Source: Fremontodendron californicum
Lineage: Eukaryota; Streptophyta; Magnoliopsida; Malvales; Malvaceae
Length of the DNA stretch: 64,000 nt
Assembly (NCBI GenBank): GCA_030761205.1
Contig: JAULJL010000018.1
Coordinates: 11,366,501 to 11,430,500 of the forward strand
Direction: 5' to 3'
Both the position numbers and the translations under genes were made by a program. Below are positions 21,243 through 33,846 of the stretch, one piece after another (positions within the stretch are counted from its first letter, which is position 1; the number at the start of each line of letters is the position of its first letter). The notes beneath the pieces were generated by a model. That model had not been told where the DNA came from. It was given only the letters and a program-made list of their open reading frames with translations, and did no database searches.

Positions 21243-22167
21243 TATTTAGAGAGTCAGGCCTGAAATTAGCTGTGTGTTATCAATAGTCTCAGTTTGTCGG
21301 TTTTAATCGATATTTAATTATAATTCTCACATTTTTTTTAATAAGGAGGATTTTAAAAATAATGAAATGTTTTTAAATATGTTCATCCTCATGTACATGC
21401 ATATTATTATTGTTCTCTATTTATTTAAGTCTTGTATATTATCATTACTCTTTGGTTGATTAATGCTTTCCCTTATTTGATTCATTATTTTAAATAAATT
21501 GTTGGGGTATTTTGAATAGGTGGTGAAAGGTTTTTTTTCTCCTTCACACACTATACGTGCATTTGCATAACATGAGCCTTATACCCGAGTTTCGTCCCTT
21601 TTAAGTAAACTACGCCTTCGTGACTAACAATCCACACAGGCTAGCGAAACACTTCCGGAGTGCTAGAGTACCTATGCCTTTGTGTCTAACAATCCGCATG
21701 GGCTGGGGAAATATGCTCTAACAAATTAAACCCATTTTAAATCGGGGTGCCTTACTAGGCGACAGTGAGGAGCAATTTGGAGCCTTTAGAACCTGATTCA
21801 CCCTCATGTAGTAAACAATAGGGAGCCAGTCTAGGCGAAGCCATGCTGATTTTTTAGATAAATGCACTGAAGTTAGGAACACACGGGGAACATCTCTAAC
21901 CTTTTGCTACTTATATCACATCCCGAATAAGTTTCGTAAGTTGGGTGAGGATGAACGAACATCGCATCGCCCGTAATAAGTGTGATATTTCTACCTCGAA
22001 GGCGTCGTAATGCCGAAAAAGAGGACCATTGTATCATATGTTTTGTATTACCTTTTGATTCTTTTCTTTACTAATTTGTTTCCTTTCTCTTGCATGCATC
22101 ATTGTCATCACATGTGCACCTTGCTAGGTCATTGGTCTCGGGATACTCTTCAACCAATAGGGCTTTC
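21243..22167 (+). other. Leader of element A, including the conserved block
   Basis: No gene is seen. The part 21546-22010 is the copy in A of the leader block shared with C and F. It holds GCATTTGCATAACATGA, GGTGCCTTACTAGGCGACAG and the GGCGAAGCCATGC segment. Confidence 0.65.
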
Positions 22168-24237
22168 ATGGAGGGACAGTTTGCCTCAATAGTTGAGAAG
22201 GATTGAGCCATCAGGGAGTGGTCAAAATTATCTCAAAAAAAGGATAAAGATTGTTTGAAGGAGGGTTATGTATCGACATTGGCAGATAGGGTTGATCTCG
22301 TCATCTGGCATAATGATCTCAGGGAGTTGACAAAAACTGGGAGTCAGTGGACAACAGCGGAGAAAGAGACCTTCACCGAGTTATATTGGGATATCGCATT
22401 ACTGATCTCTGTCAGAGTCAATGATGCATTACTCTGGGCCGTGGCTTAGTTTTGGAATCCCGTCTGTCGGTGTTTCACTTTTAACCAAGAGGATATGACT
22501 CCGACTGTTGAAGAGTATTTAGCCCTGTTACGCATTGAAAATTCCGTCCCGGATCGGGTATATCTGGAGAGTTCGAAGACATCGGGGTCCAAGAAGAAGA
22601 TAGCCAAGATTTTGGGGGTGGATACGAGTTGGGTCGAGAATCGTATGGTTAAGAAAGCGAAAAGCGAGTGCATCTCATGGGATTTCCTACGAGCATTAAT
22701 TCAAAGTCACCCTAGTAAGGAAACAGCTCGAGACATTTTTGCCTTGGCTATATATGGGTTGGTTATTTTCCCAAAGACACTGGGAAATGTGGAGATAGCT
22801 GTGTTTGACCTTTTTGAGAGATTGAGGCAGAAGATAAATCCCTCTCTGACAATTGTGGCGGAGACAATCCGATTTTGAACTTCTGTAAAAGGATAAAAAA
22901 AGAGCGCTTCATCGGATGTTCACAGCTTCTCTATGTTTGGATTCAGAGCCATTTTTTGAAGAAGGAAAAGTGTTCCCTTCTCCCTTATACAAAGGCTTTT
23001 GCACCGATGAGAGAATTTCTCGAGAGAGATTGGCTCGAGGGTATAATCGAAGAGCAATGGATTGCTATTCTCAGAATCCTTAAGAAATAGGAAGTTACTT
23101 CGAGAGCCCCGCGGATGCTTCCTCTACCGATGTTATACAAATGTGGGGACAAAGCATGGGTCCCATTGTTAGGAATAGGGGGAGGTGTGAGTTACGCATC
23201 ATTGATGGTACAAAGACAGTTTGAGTCTCGGCAATTCAAGCACTCGACTCATGAGCTTGCTCTATTAGAGTTTACCTACGGAGAGGAGGGGTACTCAGGA
23301 AAGGTACGAGAGATAGTGGAAGCATGGAAAAAGACTTATCGGATAGAGGTGGCTCGATATGCTGATAATGTCACACCAGGTTACATGACATGGAGAGCCA
23401 TGAAGATTAATGATACACTCTTAGCACTCGATGGAAATGATGTCTCACCGATGGATCTATAGCCGAAAAAGTGCCATTCGAGTTAGAAGTCATGAAACTA
23501 GAATTTGAAAATAAGAAGACCAGAATGAGCAAGGAAATTACCCGACTCCAAAAAGAGATCGATGACTTGAAGTTCAAGGGCTTGATCCGAGATAAGGAAG
23601 CAAAAAAGGTTGTGAAGGAGCGAGATATCACAAAGAGTGATCTTAGAGACTTGCACCTAGAGAACAAGAAACTCAGATTCTAGATGAGGTACAAGGGGGT
23701 TGTCAAATCTTCTGAGGAATGGAAGAGAGAAACCAAAGAACTCAAGAATCAGATAGATTTCTGGAAATGTAAAGCAAAGAAAAAAGAAGAAAAGGTTGCC
23801 AAGTTCTCCTGAGAAAGGCAAGTTAAAGAAAGCATGTACTTCGCTTCTTCTGTTGAATTGCTGAAGACTCATATAGAAAATGAGAGGCTACAGGCCAAGC
23901 TGAAAATCGAAGAAGAAAAGCGGCCTGAGAGAGAGGCCCTTTGGAGGAGAGTTCAAGATCTAAATGGGTCACTTCAGAGCCATTAGAACCACATCGACTC
24001 TCTGTTGAGGACTTTAGATGAGAAGGAAAGGAGGTGGCAAGTCAATCACCGGATGACCACCGAGGCTCGCTTGAAAAGGCACACGTACATCGAGCACATC
24101 ACGACCTAGATTCGTCGAGCAAGTTGGAAAGTCGAGGAGATGGTCGAGAGGGCAAAAGATCTGAGATTTGAGGTCATCCTATTAGGAACATATGGGCAGC
24201 AGATGTTAGACTTTTTATATGTGGCTATAGCATAGTA
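22168..24237 (+). pseudogene. Ogre-type ORF1 (DUF7745-like plus coiled coil), degraded
   Basis: The reading starts at ATG 22168 and continues through several stops and frameshifts. Recognisable blocks are DMTPTVEEYLALL (22494 on), DIFALAIYGLVIFPKTLGN (about 22732), FIGCSQLLYVWIQSHF (about 22910), then KAWVPLLGIGGGVSYASL (about 23150) and ESRQFKHSTHELALLEFTY. They match the plant family annotated as DUF7745, which I know as the extra ORF upstream of gag in Ogre-type elements. From 23471 to about 24230 it is a long Lys/Glu-rich coiled coil. The stops at 22446 (TAG) and 23683 (TAG), and shifts near 22878, 23090 and 23460, show it is dead. Its role in the element life cycle is not established. 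No equivalent is visible in C or F. Confidence 0.8.
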
Positions 24238-24583
24238 TAGGCAAATCCAATATTTTTATCATTGATGTAATCAACTCCAGTAATTAATGAACGAAAGTTT
24301 GGTTGGAATTATCCTGCAGCCAATACCTTCTACATATTCATTCTTTAATTAGCTCTTTTATTCATTCGTTCATTCGTTCATTCATTTGATCATTTCTCAT
24401 TTATTCGTTCATCTATTCATACATTTTTATTCATTCATTCTTACATACACTCAATAAGTATAAAGAACAAATACGTCATGAGTTTCTAATCCGTGATATT
24501 TAAAATAAGGTATAAAGATTGGACGTCCTCTGAAAGATACGGATTTTTAGCGCCATCATAACACCAGATTAAAATCTTGAATC
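24238..24583 (+). other. ORF1-gag spacer of A with a TTCA-rich microsatellite
   Basis: Non-coding. An imperfect (TTCA/TTCG)n run covers about 24358-24443. The remainder is AT-rich and leads to the gag start codon at 24584. Confidence 0.7.
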
Positions 24584-24760
24584 ATGGAAAACGAATAGGC
24601 AGCCTGTGTAGAAAGGTTGGAAAGGGGATAAAGGGAATTACAACAGTAGTTAGCAAGATCGCAAGAGCAGTTCACAAATTCCCAAGAGGAATCTAGGGAA
24701 TAGATGACAAAGATCATGGAAATGATGTCTGCCATACTTCGAGAAAAAGGGCATGCTAAG
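24584..24760 (+). pseudogene. gag: Gag N-terminus of element A, cut by solo LTR D
   Basis: The frame from ATG 24584 resembles the coiled-coil start of C's Gag (ME-E, ERLERG, RELQQ, then MTKIMEMMSAILREKGH). It carries in-frame stops at 24596 (TAG), 24629 (TAA), 24647 (TAG) and about 24713 (TAG). At three of them the C copy has Gln or another C-starting codon, so C-to-T change explains them. The frame is interrupted at 24760 by LTR D and resumes after 29432. Confidence 0.8.
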
Positions 24761-27700
24761 TGTCGCAACCTAAAAAAATAACAAGTCTCATTGCGAGACT
24801 TTATATTCGTTAAGCATGACATAAAAAAAACCGAGAAAAAATCGACTTAATTCCTCTTGAGAAATGAAGGTTTTGAAAATGACCTTGAAAAAGACATGGA
24901 GTCGCCACCAATCCTTTTTAGCTAGGTGTGATCGGCCACCTATTAAAACCGATTTTGTAAAACATTCTAAAATTAATTAAAACATTTTTAAAACCAATTT
25001 CAAGTCTGCATTTTAAACCAGAGAAACCAAAGAAGCGGGTTCGAGACTCGATTACGTGTGGGGAAGGATTAGCACCCCTACAACGCCCGTATAAAACGGT
25101 ACCTTATTAATCATGTGTTATCTCAAGTCTCGGTAAAAAGTCGATTTTTAATTTAGTATTTCAAGTTAATTCCCAATTTAAAGAAAAATAATTCCATTTT
25201 TAATTGAAAATGATCCGAAATTTATTAATTCAAAATTTTCCTATATTCACCGACAAAATCGGCAAAATATAGAAATTTTTATTTATTTGAAAAATTTTCC
25301 GAATCATTCTCGTTTTTTGAAAGAAAGATATTCCTTTATTAATGATAATTGATTATATCCTCTCCAACAAACCTGTAGAGAACTCGTGAATTATTTTAAC
25401 TCGGGAATATCTTTATTTTATTGAAAATCATTATCTTTTTCAAAACATTTTAAAAAAATGAATATGAACATGTTTGACATAAATAAAATGACATAGCAAA
25501 ATCTAGATAATATAATGCATCCTAAATGACATGATATAATTTAAATGACATAGCATATTCTAAATGACATAAAATATCCTAAGTACCATGGTATATTCTA
25601 AGTGAAATGAAATAACCTAAGTAACATAATGTATTGTAAATGAAATGAAATGTCCTAGGTAACATGATATATTATAAATGAAATGAAATGATTTAAATGA
25701 CATAGCAAAATTAAATGATATGGCATATTTTAAATGACATGGCATATTCTAAAAAATATAATCTAAATGACATGGAATATAATCATGTCATTTAATATGC
25801 ATGAAAATATTCAAAACCATATAATAAACAACATAACATCAAAAATAATAACAACACCATGGAAATTATCATAGCAAAAATCACATATTATATATTATAT
25901 ATTATGCATGAATGTAGAAAATGCAATACATGAGAATGTATTCTTCCCTTAATTAAGGAAATTCGTATATCTAAAATGATATCCGGCTACCTTAGGAAAA
26001 TATATCAAATTAAATTTTCTAAAATCAAAATTCTTTGTGATTGTTTGAAAACAATTTTGAAAAAACTTAGATTAAAAATAAAAACCTAGCTAAACCCTTT
26101 TTAAGTGGCTCTAATTTCCTAAGTTTAAAATCCCAGACTTGACCACCCTTAACCTGAAGTTTATAAAATTATTTTTAGAGTTTAAAAAGACTTAGAAACT
26201 ACTCTAAGACCCTAAGACAGTAGCTAAACTTCCTAATCAACCCCCTCTAAGTAACTTAGCCAAAACAAAAAAATGAATTTTCTTTAAATTCAAATCTGAC
26301 CCCACTGTCCAGTTTTAGAACACGATTTTTTAACCTATTTTTAAAAATTAAAAAAACTCTAAAAAAATACTGGAAACTCAAAACATGTAAAAATACACGG
26401 AAAAAAATCAGCTTAATTTTCTGGTTAAAGATGACTTCCCAGAAAAATCAGGAAAGTATGACTACTGGGTGAAAAAAACTGTTTTGCAAAAACACATTTT
26501 TTTGCCTTTGATAAAATCATTTAAAAATCAAAGTAAAAATGTTAGAGACTCTCCTAAAGACTCACAAACAGTATAAAATACTTTTGAAAAGTTAGGCAAA
26601 AATTGGCTAAGTAAAAAAAATCACAAAGGTAGAATAATCAATTTAACAACTCTTTAATTTTCCACAAGTATACTCAAAATGAGCATGACTTTAAACCATT
26701 GATTGGTCTAAGTCATAAATCATGTGGCATGATATGAAATGCATGAAAATACAGCAAATATGATGCAGGAAATGCATGATTTAAAACCTAAATGACATGA
26801 AAAATGCATGGCATCAAGAAAATGACCTAGACCTAATATGAACTTGAATGGCATTGAATGCAACCTAGGTCTAAAATGCATGAATATGCATGGCAAAGCA
26901 AGCCAAACCTAAATCTAAGGAATGCATGGCAATAACACAAACATATAGCATGCTTAAACAAAATACACAACCAAATATCATGAAAATGCAAACCTATCAA
27001 CTAGCATGATGAAAATGCACATATAAAGCATACAACATGAGGGGTGGCCGAATGGTCCTATATTTTAAAATAAGCATGGCATTTTCACAAACACATGATA
27101 TACTAACATGCAAGATTAAAAAGAAACAATGCTAACCATGCAAACATAAAGTAAAGGCATGAAAACCACTAGGCATTTTTACAAACACTTAGCATAGTAA
27201 AAGGAAAATTATGAGCAAACTCAAATACTTTGAAAATAGAAAATCAAAAATGCAAGACAAGGAAAATAAACATGAAAATAAGCTAGTAAACTCAACAATG
27301 GAGGTAAGTAAGCAACAAAATGAAAACAAGCTTCATATTTTTGTACTTGAAGAAGATACAAGACATCAAAAACATGTTGAACACCACTAACCACATGAAA
27401 AAACAACAAAACAACAACCATCATAAAAAAAATAGGGCCATTCAGCCATTCCTAGAATCATGAGGAAAAACATTTTTTTAAGAAAGTATAAAGAAGAACT
27501 TATAGGAGAAACTTAAAAAAAAACTTATTTTAGAAAGGAAAAAAAAATCACCATAATATCAATGAAAACAGCAAATCAAGAATGGAAAATCAAGGAAAGT
27601 GCAAGAGTGTGGTGCTTAAAGCAACCTCTAGAAGCTATATTGCAAGCTTTTTCTCTTCTAACTTTCTTTTCTTTTCTAAACTTTTCTTTTTGCCTTTTCA

Positions 27701-29427
27701 AAAATGGAGAGCATTCAGCAAAAAATCAAGAAGTGAATGAATGAAGAAGAGACCTCTCCCCCTTGTAGTGTGGCCGACTAGCCCTTGGAAGAACCTAGGA
27801 GGTTCTAGAATTTTTTTAGTCCAAATTTCATCCAATGGCCTTCAACCCAAGATGTTTTCTATGTAGAATTCTCACCCTTAGATTAGAATCATCAGCCCTT
27901 GAATTATGCTGTCATAAATATAGTCTCTCTCCAACCATTGGTCCATGTGTTGGAAATTCAAAGGATTGATCACAAAAATAACTACCTTCCTCTTCATTGT
28001 TGGCTTTTTTATTAAAAATCAGAAAATATCTGCCCACCAATGGGCCTTGGTCGGCTGACCCTTCCTCTTCCAGGCCATGCTTCAATTTTTTAAAAACAAG
28101 AAAAGGCCATTTTTGGTTTCTTCAGTAAAATGACCTTTTTGTCCCCCGAACATAAATAAATAGCAAACGAACTCCAAATTCAAAAATTCTTTTTTTAATA
28201 CTTCCAAAATAATAAAAAATTGAATTCTGAAGGTTTTCAAAAATTTTTGAGCCCAGTTGCTATTTATTTGGATTTTTCTTCCAAAATTGCCCTTTTGTGC
28301 TTCCAAACTTTACCATTTTTTAAACGAGCTCCGAATCTAAATTTTTCTTCACCAATATCTTCCAAATAATTTAAAAGTGTGATCTGAAAGTTTTCATAAT
28401 TTTTGGAACTCATTTGGTATTTTTTTCAGGATTTATCTGCTTGAAATACTACATAGTGGGCTCGAGATTTTGCCATTTTGCAAACAAACTCTGAACTCCG
28501 AATCCGGATTTTGTTTCCCCAATCTCTTCCAAATAATTTAAGAATGAGATCTGCAAATTTTCAAAATTTTTGGAGCTCATTTACTATTTTTTTGGGATTT
28601 TTCCTTTTGAATTTCTGCATAGGGGGCTCAAGATTTAGCCATTTTGCAAACGAACTCTGAATCCGGATTTTCTTTCACCAATCTCTTCGAAATGATTTAA
28701 GAATGAGATCTACAAATTTTTAGAATTTTTGGAGCTCATTTGCTATTTTTCCCAAATTTTCCAATTTTGCCCTTTTGCCTTCGAAGCGTGGTTTTGCTCA
28801 AAACAAGTCCGATTTTCATATTTGCTTCAAACTGAGCCTTAGGCTATCCTTGTTTAATCACTCCTCATCAATTAGAGGATTTAGTATTACCGAATAGGGC
28901 CATTTCTATAATTCTTCCAAATTTCACCGAAATCTACCAAAAATCCTAATTCTCAATTTTCTTCCGAATTAACTTTTCTTTCAATTTTTCTTTCAAGTAG
29001 TTTCTCTATTACTCATAGTCAGTGCTTATCTTTCATTTGGAACCTTCAATTTTGACCAATTTGATCGTTTAAGCATTTTCCCCAAATTTCCCGAACTAGG
29101 GTTTCCTTTCTACTAAATTTCCGTAACCCAACTTTTGAACTCCATATCTTTCAATGTAGACCTCGGATTATCAAAATTCTTTCGCCATTTTTCAATTGAA
29201 CTTCAAATCTTGATTTTGAAAGTGGGTTGACTTTTCAATAGTTGAATTTTTAGGGTTGACTTTTCTGGGTTGACTTTTTTCAAGTTTGACTTTTTATGCT
29301 CGCTTTCTTAGACTAAGTCTCGGTGCACCACCTGCAGGATGAAAAAAGTTTTTTTTACATTCTGAAACAATCGTTTTGGAAGAAAACAAACCTGTTTTAG
29401 TGGTCCGGACAAAATTAGGTGTCTACA
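24761..29427 (-). mobile_element. Solo LTR D (Ogre-type, 4667 bp)
   Basis: It starts TGTCGCAACC and ends GTGTCTACA like C's LTR and is homologous along its length, but clearly diverged. It is flanked by CTAAG (24756-24760) and CTGAG (29428-29432), a 5-bp target duplication with one change. No PBS, interior or second LTR follows, so unequal recombination left a single LTR. It has subrepeats at about 25480-25790 and one copy of the unit triplicated in C. ORFs inside are unsupported. Confidence 0.88.
25480..25790. repeat. Short AAATGACATGGCATATTCT-type subrepeats in LTR D
   Basis: About a dozen irregular units of 20-30 bp based on CTAAATGACATGG-ATAT. The inverse of the same motif forms the subrepeat zone of F's LTR (about 48000-48180), so it is an LTR-family feature. 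Confidence 0.7.
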
Positions 29428-29834
29428 CTGAGAATTCGATTGTAAGAAGGCAGATAGGGAATATAGGGGTTCAACAGGAGACCGTACTATTAAACGATCA
29501 GTCATCTCAGAGCCTAAAATCAGCCACCGGGGTTGACTTTTTTCAAGGGAATATAGGGGTTGACTTTTCTGGGGTTGACTTTTTTCAAGTTTGACTTTTT
29601 ATGCTCGCTTTCTTAGACTAAGTCTCGGTGCACCACTTGCAGGATGAAAAAAGTTTTTTTACATTCTGAAACAATCGTTTTGGAAGAAAACAAACATGTT
29701 TTAGTGGTCCGGACAAAATTAGGTGTCTACACTGAGAATTCGATTGTAAGAAGACAGACAGGGAATATAGGGGTTCAACATGAGACCGTACTGTTAAACG
29801 ATCAGTTATCTCAGAGCCTAAAATCAGCCACCGG
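29428..29834. repeat. Duplicated segment: A gag flank plus the tail of LTR D
   Basis: The 103-bp flank 29428-29530 (CTGAGAATTCGATTG to CAGCCACCGG) recurs at 29732-29834, 304 bp on. Between them is a second copy of the last ~175 bp of LTR D, ending again in GTGTCTACA at 29731. The joint at 29531-29560 mixes GGTTGACTTTTTTCAA with GGGAATATAGGGG from the flank, so it is not a simple clean tandem copy. Only the second flank copy continues into gag. Confidence 0.88.
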
Positions 29835-30826
29835 CAGTTGCAATGTATTTCATATATGTTCATTCCAATGTGGAAGCACAAAATCAGGTGCCGATTGGCA
29901 CAAATACTAGAAATATCCCTGCAAACCTCATTGAAGTCCCAGATTTGGATGACCCGACTGAACATGAAAAGATAAATATGGTAGAATTGAAGAAGGTTGA
30001 GTTGGCTGAGTCACAGAAGAAGTATCAGTTGTTAGAGCAGAGGCTGCAAGCTGTGGAAGGGGCTGAATTGTTTGGCAGTCTTGATGCTAAGGAGCTAAGT
30101 TTAGTTTTCGATCTCGTGATCCCATCTAAATTCAAAACACCAGATTTCAAGAAATATGATGGGACCACTAATCCTTCTGGAAGATGACTGGGCATGCTGA
30201 TGACGCGAAACTGCTCATCCATTATTTTCAAGACAGCTTTACTAGGTCAACGACTCGGTGGTATAATCAGCTTACTCGAAGCAAGGTCCGCTCCTAGATG
30301 GACTTGGCTAGAGCCTTTCTGGAACACTATAAGCATGTGTCTGATATGGTGCCTGATAGATTGTCCTTACAGAACCTGGAAAAGAAAGCTACTGAAAGCT
30401 TTAAACAATATGCGCAAAAATGGAGAGATATGGCTACCCAAGTGCAGCCTCTTTTGACTGTTAAGGAGACCATAATTCTCTTCGTCAATACTCTGAAAGT
30501 GCCATATTATGACAAGTTGGTGGGTAACACCACTAAAAACTTTGCTGATATGGTTATCTCAGGAGAGATGATTGAGACGGCTTCAAAAATGGAAAGATGG
30601 AAAGTGGGGAATCTTCTGCCCCCAAGAAAATGGCTCCTGCCAAGAGGAAAGAAGAAGAAGCTCATGTGGTCAGTTTCAGCAATTGCCCTTTCACACCACC
30701 AGAACCATACACACCCTACCCAACATATAATCCCTACTACTTCATTGTGAATAACCTTACTCAAAATCCTTTCCCTTACACGACCATACCACAACAAGTA
30801 CACCCAACGGGTTTATCCTTCAGATA
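29835..30826 (+). pseudogene. gag: Gag of element A, capsid portion, degraded
   Basis: Two main frames remain. 29843-30187 carries DDPTEHEKINMVELKKVE, KYQLLEQRLQAVEGAELFGS and PDFKKYDGTTNPSG. 30298-30750 carries YKHVSDMVPDRLSLQNLEKK, ATESFKQYAQKWRDMA and NFADMVISGEMIE. Both align with residues 85-310 of C's Gag. A frameshift and small deletion lie near 30185, and another shift near 30590 moves into a Pro/Tyr-rich linker (30597-30826). The zinc knuckle and the following protease are missing: the linker runs directly into sequence that normally follows protease. This points to an internal deletion at about 30826. Confidence 0.85.
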
Positions 30827-30834
30827 GCCATTAT

Positions 30835-31430
30835 CGAAGATATCGTAGAGTGCTCTTTCAAATCGTTGGAGTTTGTTAATGATGTATTCATTATCGAAGG
30901 ATATAAAATCCAGAGCCGAAGTTATCTAGGAGCACCAAATTAGGGATAAATACGACAGTGGGAAAAAGCTGCCGTGTCGGAAAAGGATTAGGAAAATACC
31001 TTCAAGGAATGGCTAGAGCGATAGAAGTGGCAGAAAAGAAAGACGGATTTGGTCTTGGGTACTTCCCTAAAGCCCATGAGAAAAGAAGACAAATTGAGAA
31101 GAATAGGAAGAGGAGGTTGGCCCGGCTTTAGAGTGTGGATATGGAATGGAAACCCATAACTTTCCCTTCAATCCTTCACACTTTTCGCTCAGCAGGTTTT
31201 GAGTTTGGTGAGAGGAATTCTGATGATGTGATGGTAATGTTAGAATAAGCATTCGAGAGGTTCTATGTGGGTGGGGATAAATAGCTGCAAGAAATGATTA
31301 TCGGCATGGCCAAGATAGAAGAAATGAAGAATGTGAGCACAAGTTGGATGGTGCACCCATGTCCTCCGGGTTTGAGCTGACAAATTGGAGTGTGACTGAA
31401 CTTCCTTTAGTTTTTAAGTTTACTCCAGAG
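30835..31430 (+). pseudogene. Pre-RT region of A with G-patch-like segment, degraded
   Basis: One frame (about 30930-31130) gives TTVGKSCRVGKGLGKYLQGM followed by KKDGFGLGYFPKAHEKRR and an Arg/Lys-rich tail. This is a glycine-rich G-patch-like stretch as found between protease and RT in Ogre/Tat elements. Stops and shifts occur near 31130 and 31246. Upstream, 30840-30930 holds a CSFKSLEFVNDVFIIEGYK block that normally joins protease to this segment. The protease active site itself is not found. Confidence 0.6.
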
Positions 31431-31651
31431 TAATGCTCTGAATCAATCTTAATTGCCTATGCCCAAGGGCATTAAGAATCTTTTTATATGGGCTTATGTT
31501 TACAACTTTTCATTCAATAAATAACAATCATGATGTATTTTATTCATATTGATTTGTCCATACTCGTTCATTCCATATTCTTTCATTCTTACGTTCTTTC
31601 ATTATTTTTGCCTATATGCCTTCCTCTACTGTTTCTCCCTTACCTATTTAC
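31431..31651 (+). other. Possible spliced intron remnant of element A
   Basis: T-rich non-coding sequence ending CCTATTTACAG/GTGCTCGG at 31651, where reading into the RT N-terminal region becomes good again. Ogre elements are known to splice an intron between the gag-pro and RT parts. The acceptor-like end and position fit, but the donor is not clear, so this is a suggestion. Confidence 0.4.
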
Positions 31652-33846
31652 AGGTGCTCGGATATTGAATATGGGGATTATCCCATCAATAATTTTGAAA
31701 TCAATTTTGAAAAACCTATTTATGCGGGTGATTTTGACGCCAATGAAGATGTCAAAGATTGTGATTTGCCTTCGGATCTTTTAAGAATAATAGAACAAGA
31801 GGAAAAGCAAGTATTACCTCATAAGGAGTAGTTGGAAGTTGTGAAGTTAAGGAATAAGGAAGAAACAAAAAAGGTCAAGATTGGAACTTCCATTTCACCA
31901 TCAATAAGGCGTGAATTGATATTTTGCTCTAGGAATATGTAGATGTGTTTGCATGGTCATACCAAGACATGCCTGGGTTGGACTCTAATATCGTAGTTCA
32001 CAAACTTCTGTTGAAACCAAATTGCAAGCCGATCCAGTAGAAGTTGAGAAGAATGAGGCTCGAAATGCTGTTGAAATAAAAGAGAAAGTGAAGAAACAAT
32101 TTGATGCCAGATTCTTAGAAGTGGCAAAATACTCGGAGTGGGTAGCAAACATTGTCCCGGTTCTGAAGAATGACGAAAAAATGCGAATGTGTGTTGATTA
32201 TCGGGATTTGAATAGGGCAAGCCCTAAAGGTAACTTACCGCTGCCTCACATTGATACTCTAGTAGACAATACTGCAAAGAATTATATGTTTTCCTTCATG
32301 GATGGGTTCTCAAGGTATAATCAGATCAATACGGCGCCGGAGGATATGGAGAAAACCACATTCGTAACAATGTGAGGAACTTTTTGCTATAAAGTGATGC
32401 CCTCGGATTAAAGAATACTGGGGCAACATACCAAAGAGCCATGGTGACTTTGTTTCATGACATGATGCACAAAGAGATCGAAGTTTATGTCGATGACATG
32501 ATTGCCAAATCACAAGGGGAGGAAGAGCACGTTGCAAATCTTAAGAAGCTCTTTGAAAGATTGAGAAAATTTTGACTTAAACTTAACACGACGAAATGTA
32601 CCTTCGGGGAAGTTGTTAGGTTTCATTGTTAGCAAGAAAGGGATTGAAATTAGTCCAGATAAAGTAATGGCCATCCAGAATCTGCCTTCGCCTCATACTC
32701 ACAAGGAAGTATGAAGCTTTTTGTATAGGCTGAATTATATCGCTCAGTTCATCTATCAATTGATTGATAAGGTGCAATCCAATATTCAAACTGCTTTGAA
32801 ATCGTAATCTTGGAGAATGGGATGAAGGAAGCCAGATAGCCTTTGATAAAGTCAAGCATTATCTGTCAAACCCACCAATACTAATGCTGCCCGTCCCAAG
32901 GAAGCTGCTGATATTGTATTTGTCAGTTTTTGAAAAGTCCATGGGTTGTGTATTGGGGTAGCATGATGAAACCGAAAAGAAAGAACAAGCCATCTACTAC
33001 CTCAGCAAGAAATTCACTGAGTACGAACTGAAGTATTCATTAGTAGAAGAGCTTTATTGTGCCTGGCTTGGACTTCCCGAAGGCTTAGGTAGTACATGTT
33101 GTATCACACGATGTGGTTGATCGCAAAGTTAGATCCCCTCAAGTACATATTCGAGGCGCCTTCGTTGTCAAGAAAAATAGCAAGATGGCAAGTATTGCTT
33201 TCCGAATATGACATCGTGTATGTGAGTCAAAAGGCTATAAAGGGTAGCGTAGTGGCCGAATTCCTAGCAAGTCGAGCAGTTGAGGATTATGAGCCTTTAA
33301 ACTTCGATTTCCCTGATGAAGACCTGATATGCGTCTCGCAAGAAAATGAGACTTCCTCTGAGAAAAAAATGGAAAATGTATTTCAATGGCACATCTAATG
33401 CCATGGGGCACGGGGTCGGTGCAATACTCATATCCCTTGAGGAATTTATCATTCTTTCACTGCCAGGTTAGATTTTGATTGTACAAACAATAACGCTGAG
33501 TATGAGGCATGTACTATAGGCCGTCATGCTGTCGTAGAAAGAAAGATCAAGACAGTAGAGGTTTTCGGACATTCAACTCTGGTAATATACCAATTATAGG
33601 GAGAATGTGAAACCCAAGTTGCAAAGCTGATCCGATATCGATAGCTTATACTGAGCTTGATTGAGGGATTTGAAGAAGTGAGTTTCAATTACCTACCCTG
33701 AGAAAAAAACTGAATGGCAGATGCTTTAGCCACTTTGTCATCGATGTTTAAAGTGAATGAGGGGGCTGAGGTTTTGCCAATCAAGATGCACATATACAAG
33801 TATCTTGGCCACTGCTTAATTATCAAAGATGAGCATACACTGTTGT
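31652..33846 (+). pseudogene. pol: Pol of element A, part 1: RT, RNase H and second RNase H, degraded
   Basis: RT: the frame 32022-32375 includes FDARFLEVAKYSEWVANIVP, MRMCVDYRDLNRASPKG and FSFMDGFSRYNQI. The catalytic box is YVDD at 32485-32496. RNase H follows at about 32890-33110 (YYLSKKFTEYELKYS). A further RNase H-like part spans about 33390-33690 (DFDCTNN, EYEACTIG, ERKIKTVEVFGHSTLVIYQL), then MADALATLSSMFKVNEGAEV. Two RNase H domains in this order are typical of the Tat/Ogre group. Frameshifts occur near 32376, 32570, 32730, 33090 and 33400, with many stops. It is interrupted near 33847 by LTR E. Confidence 0.85.
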
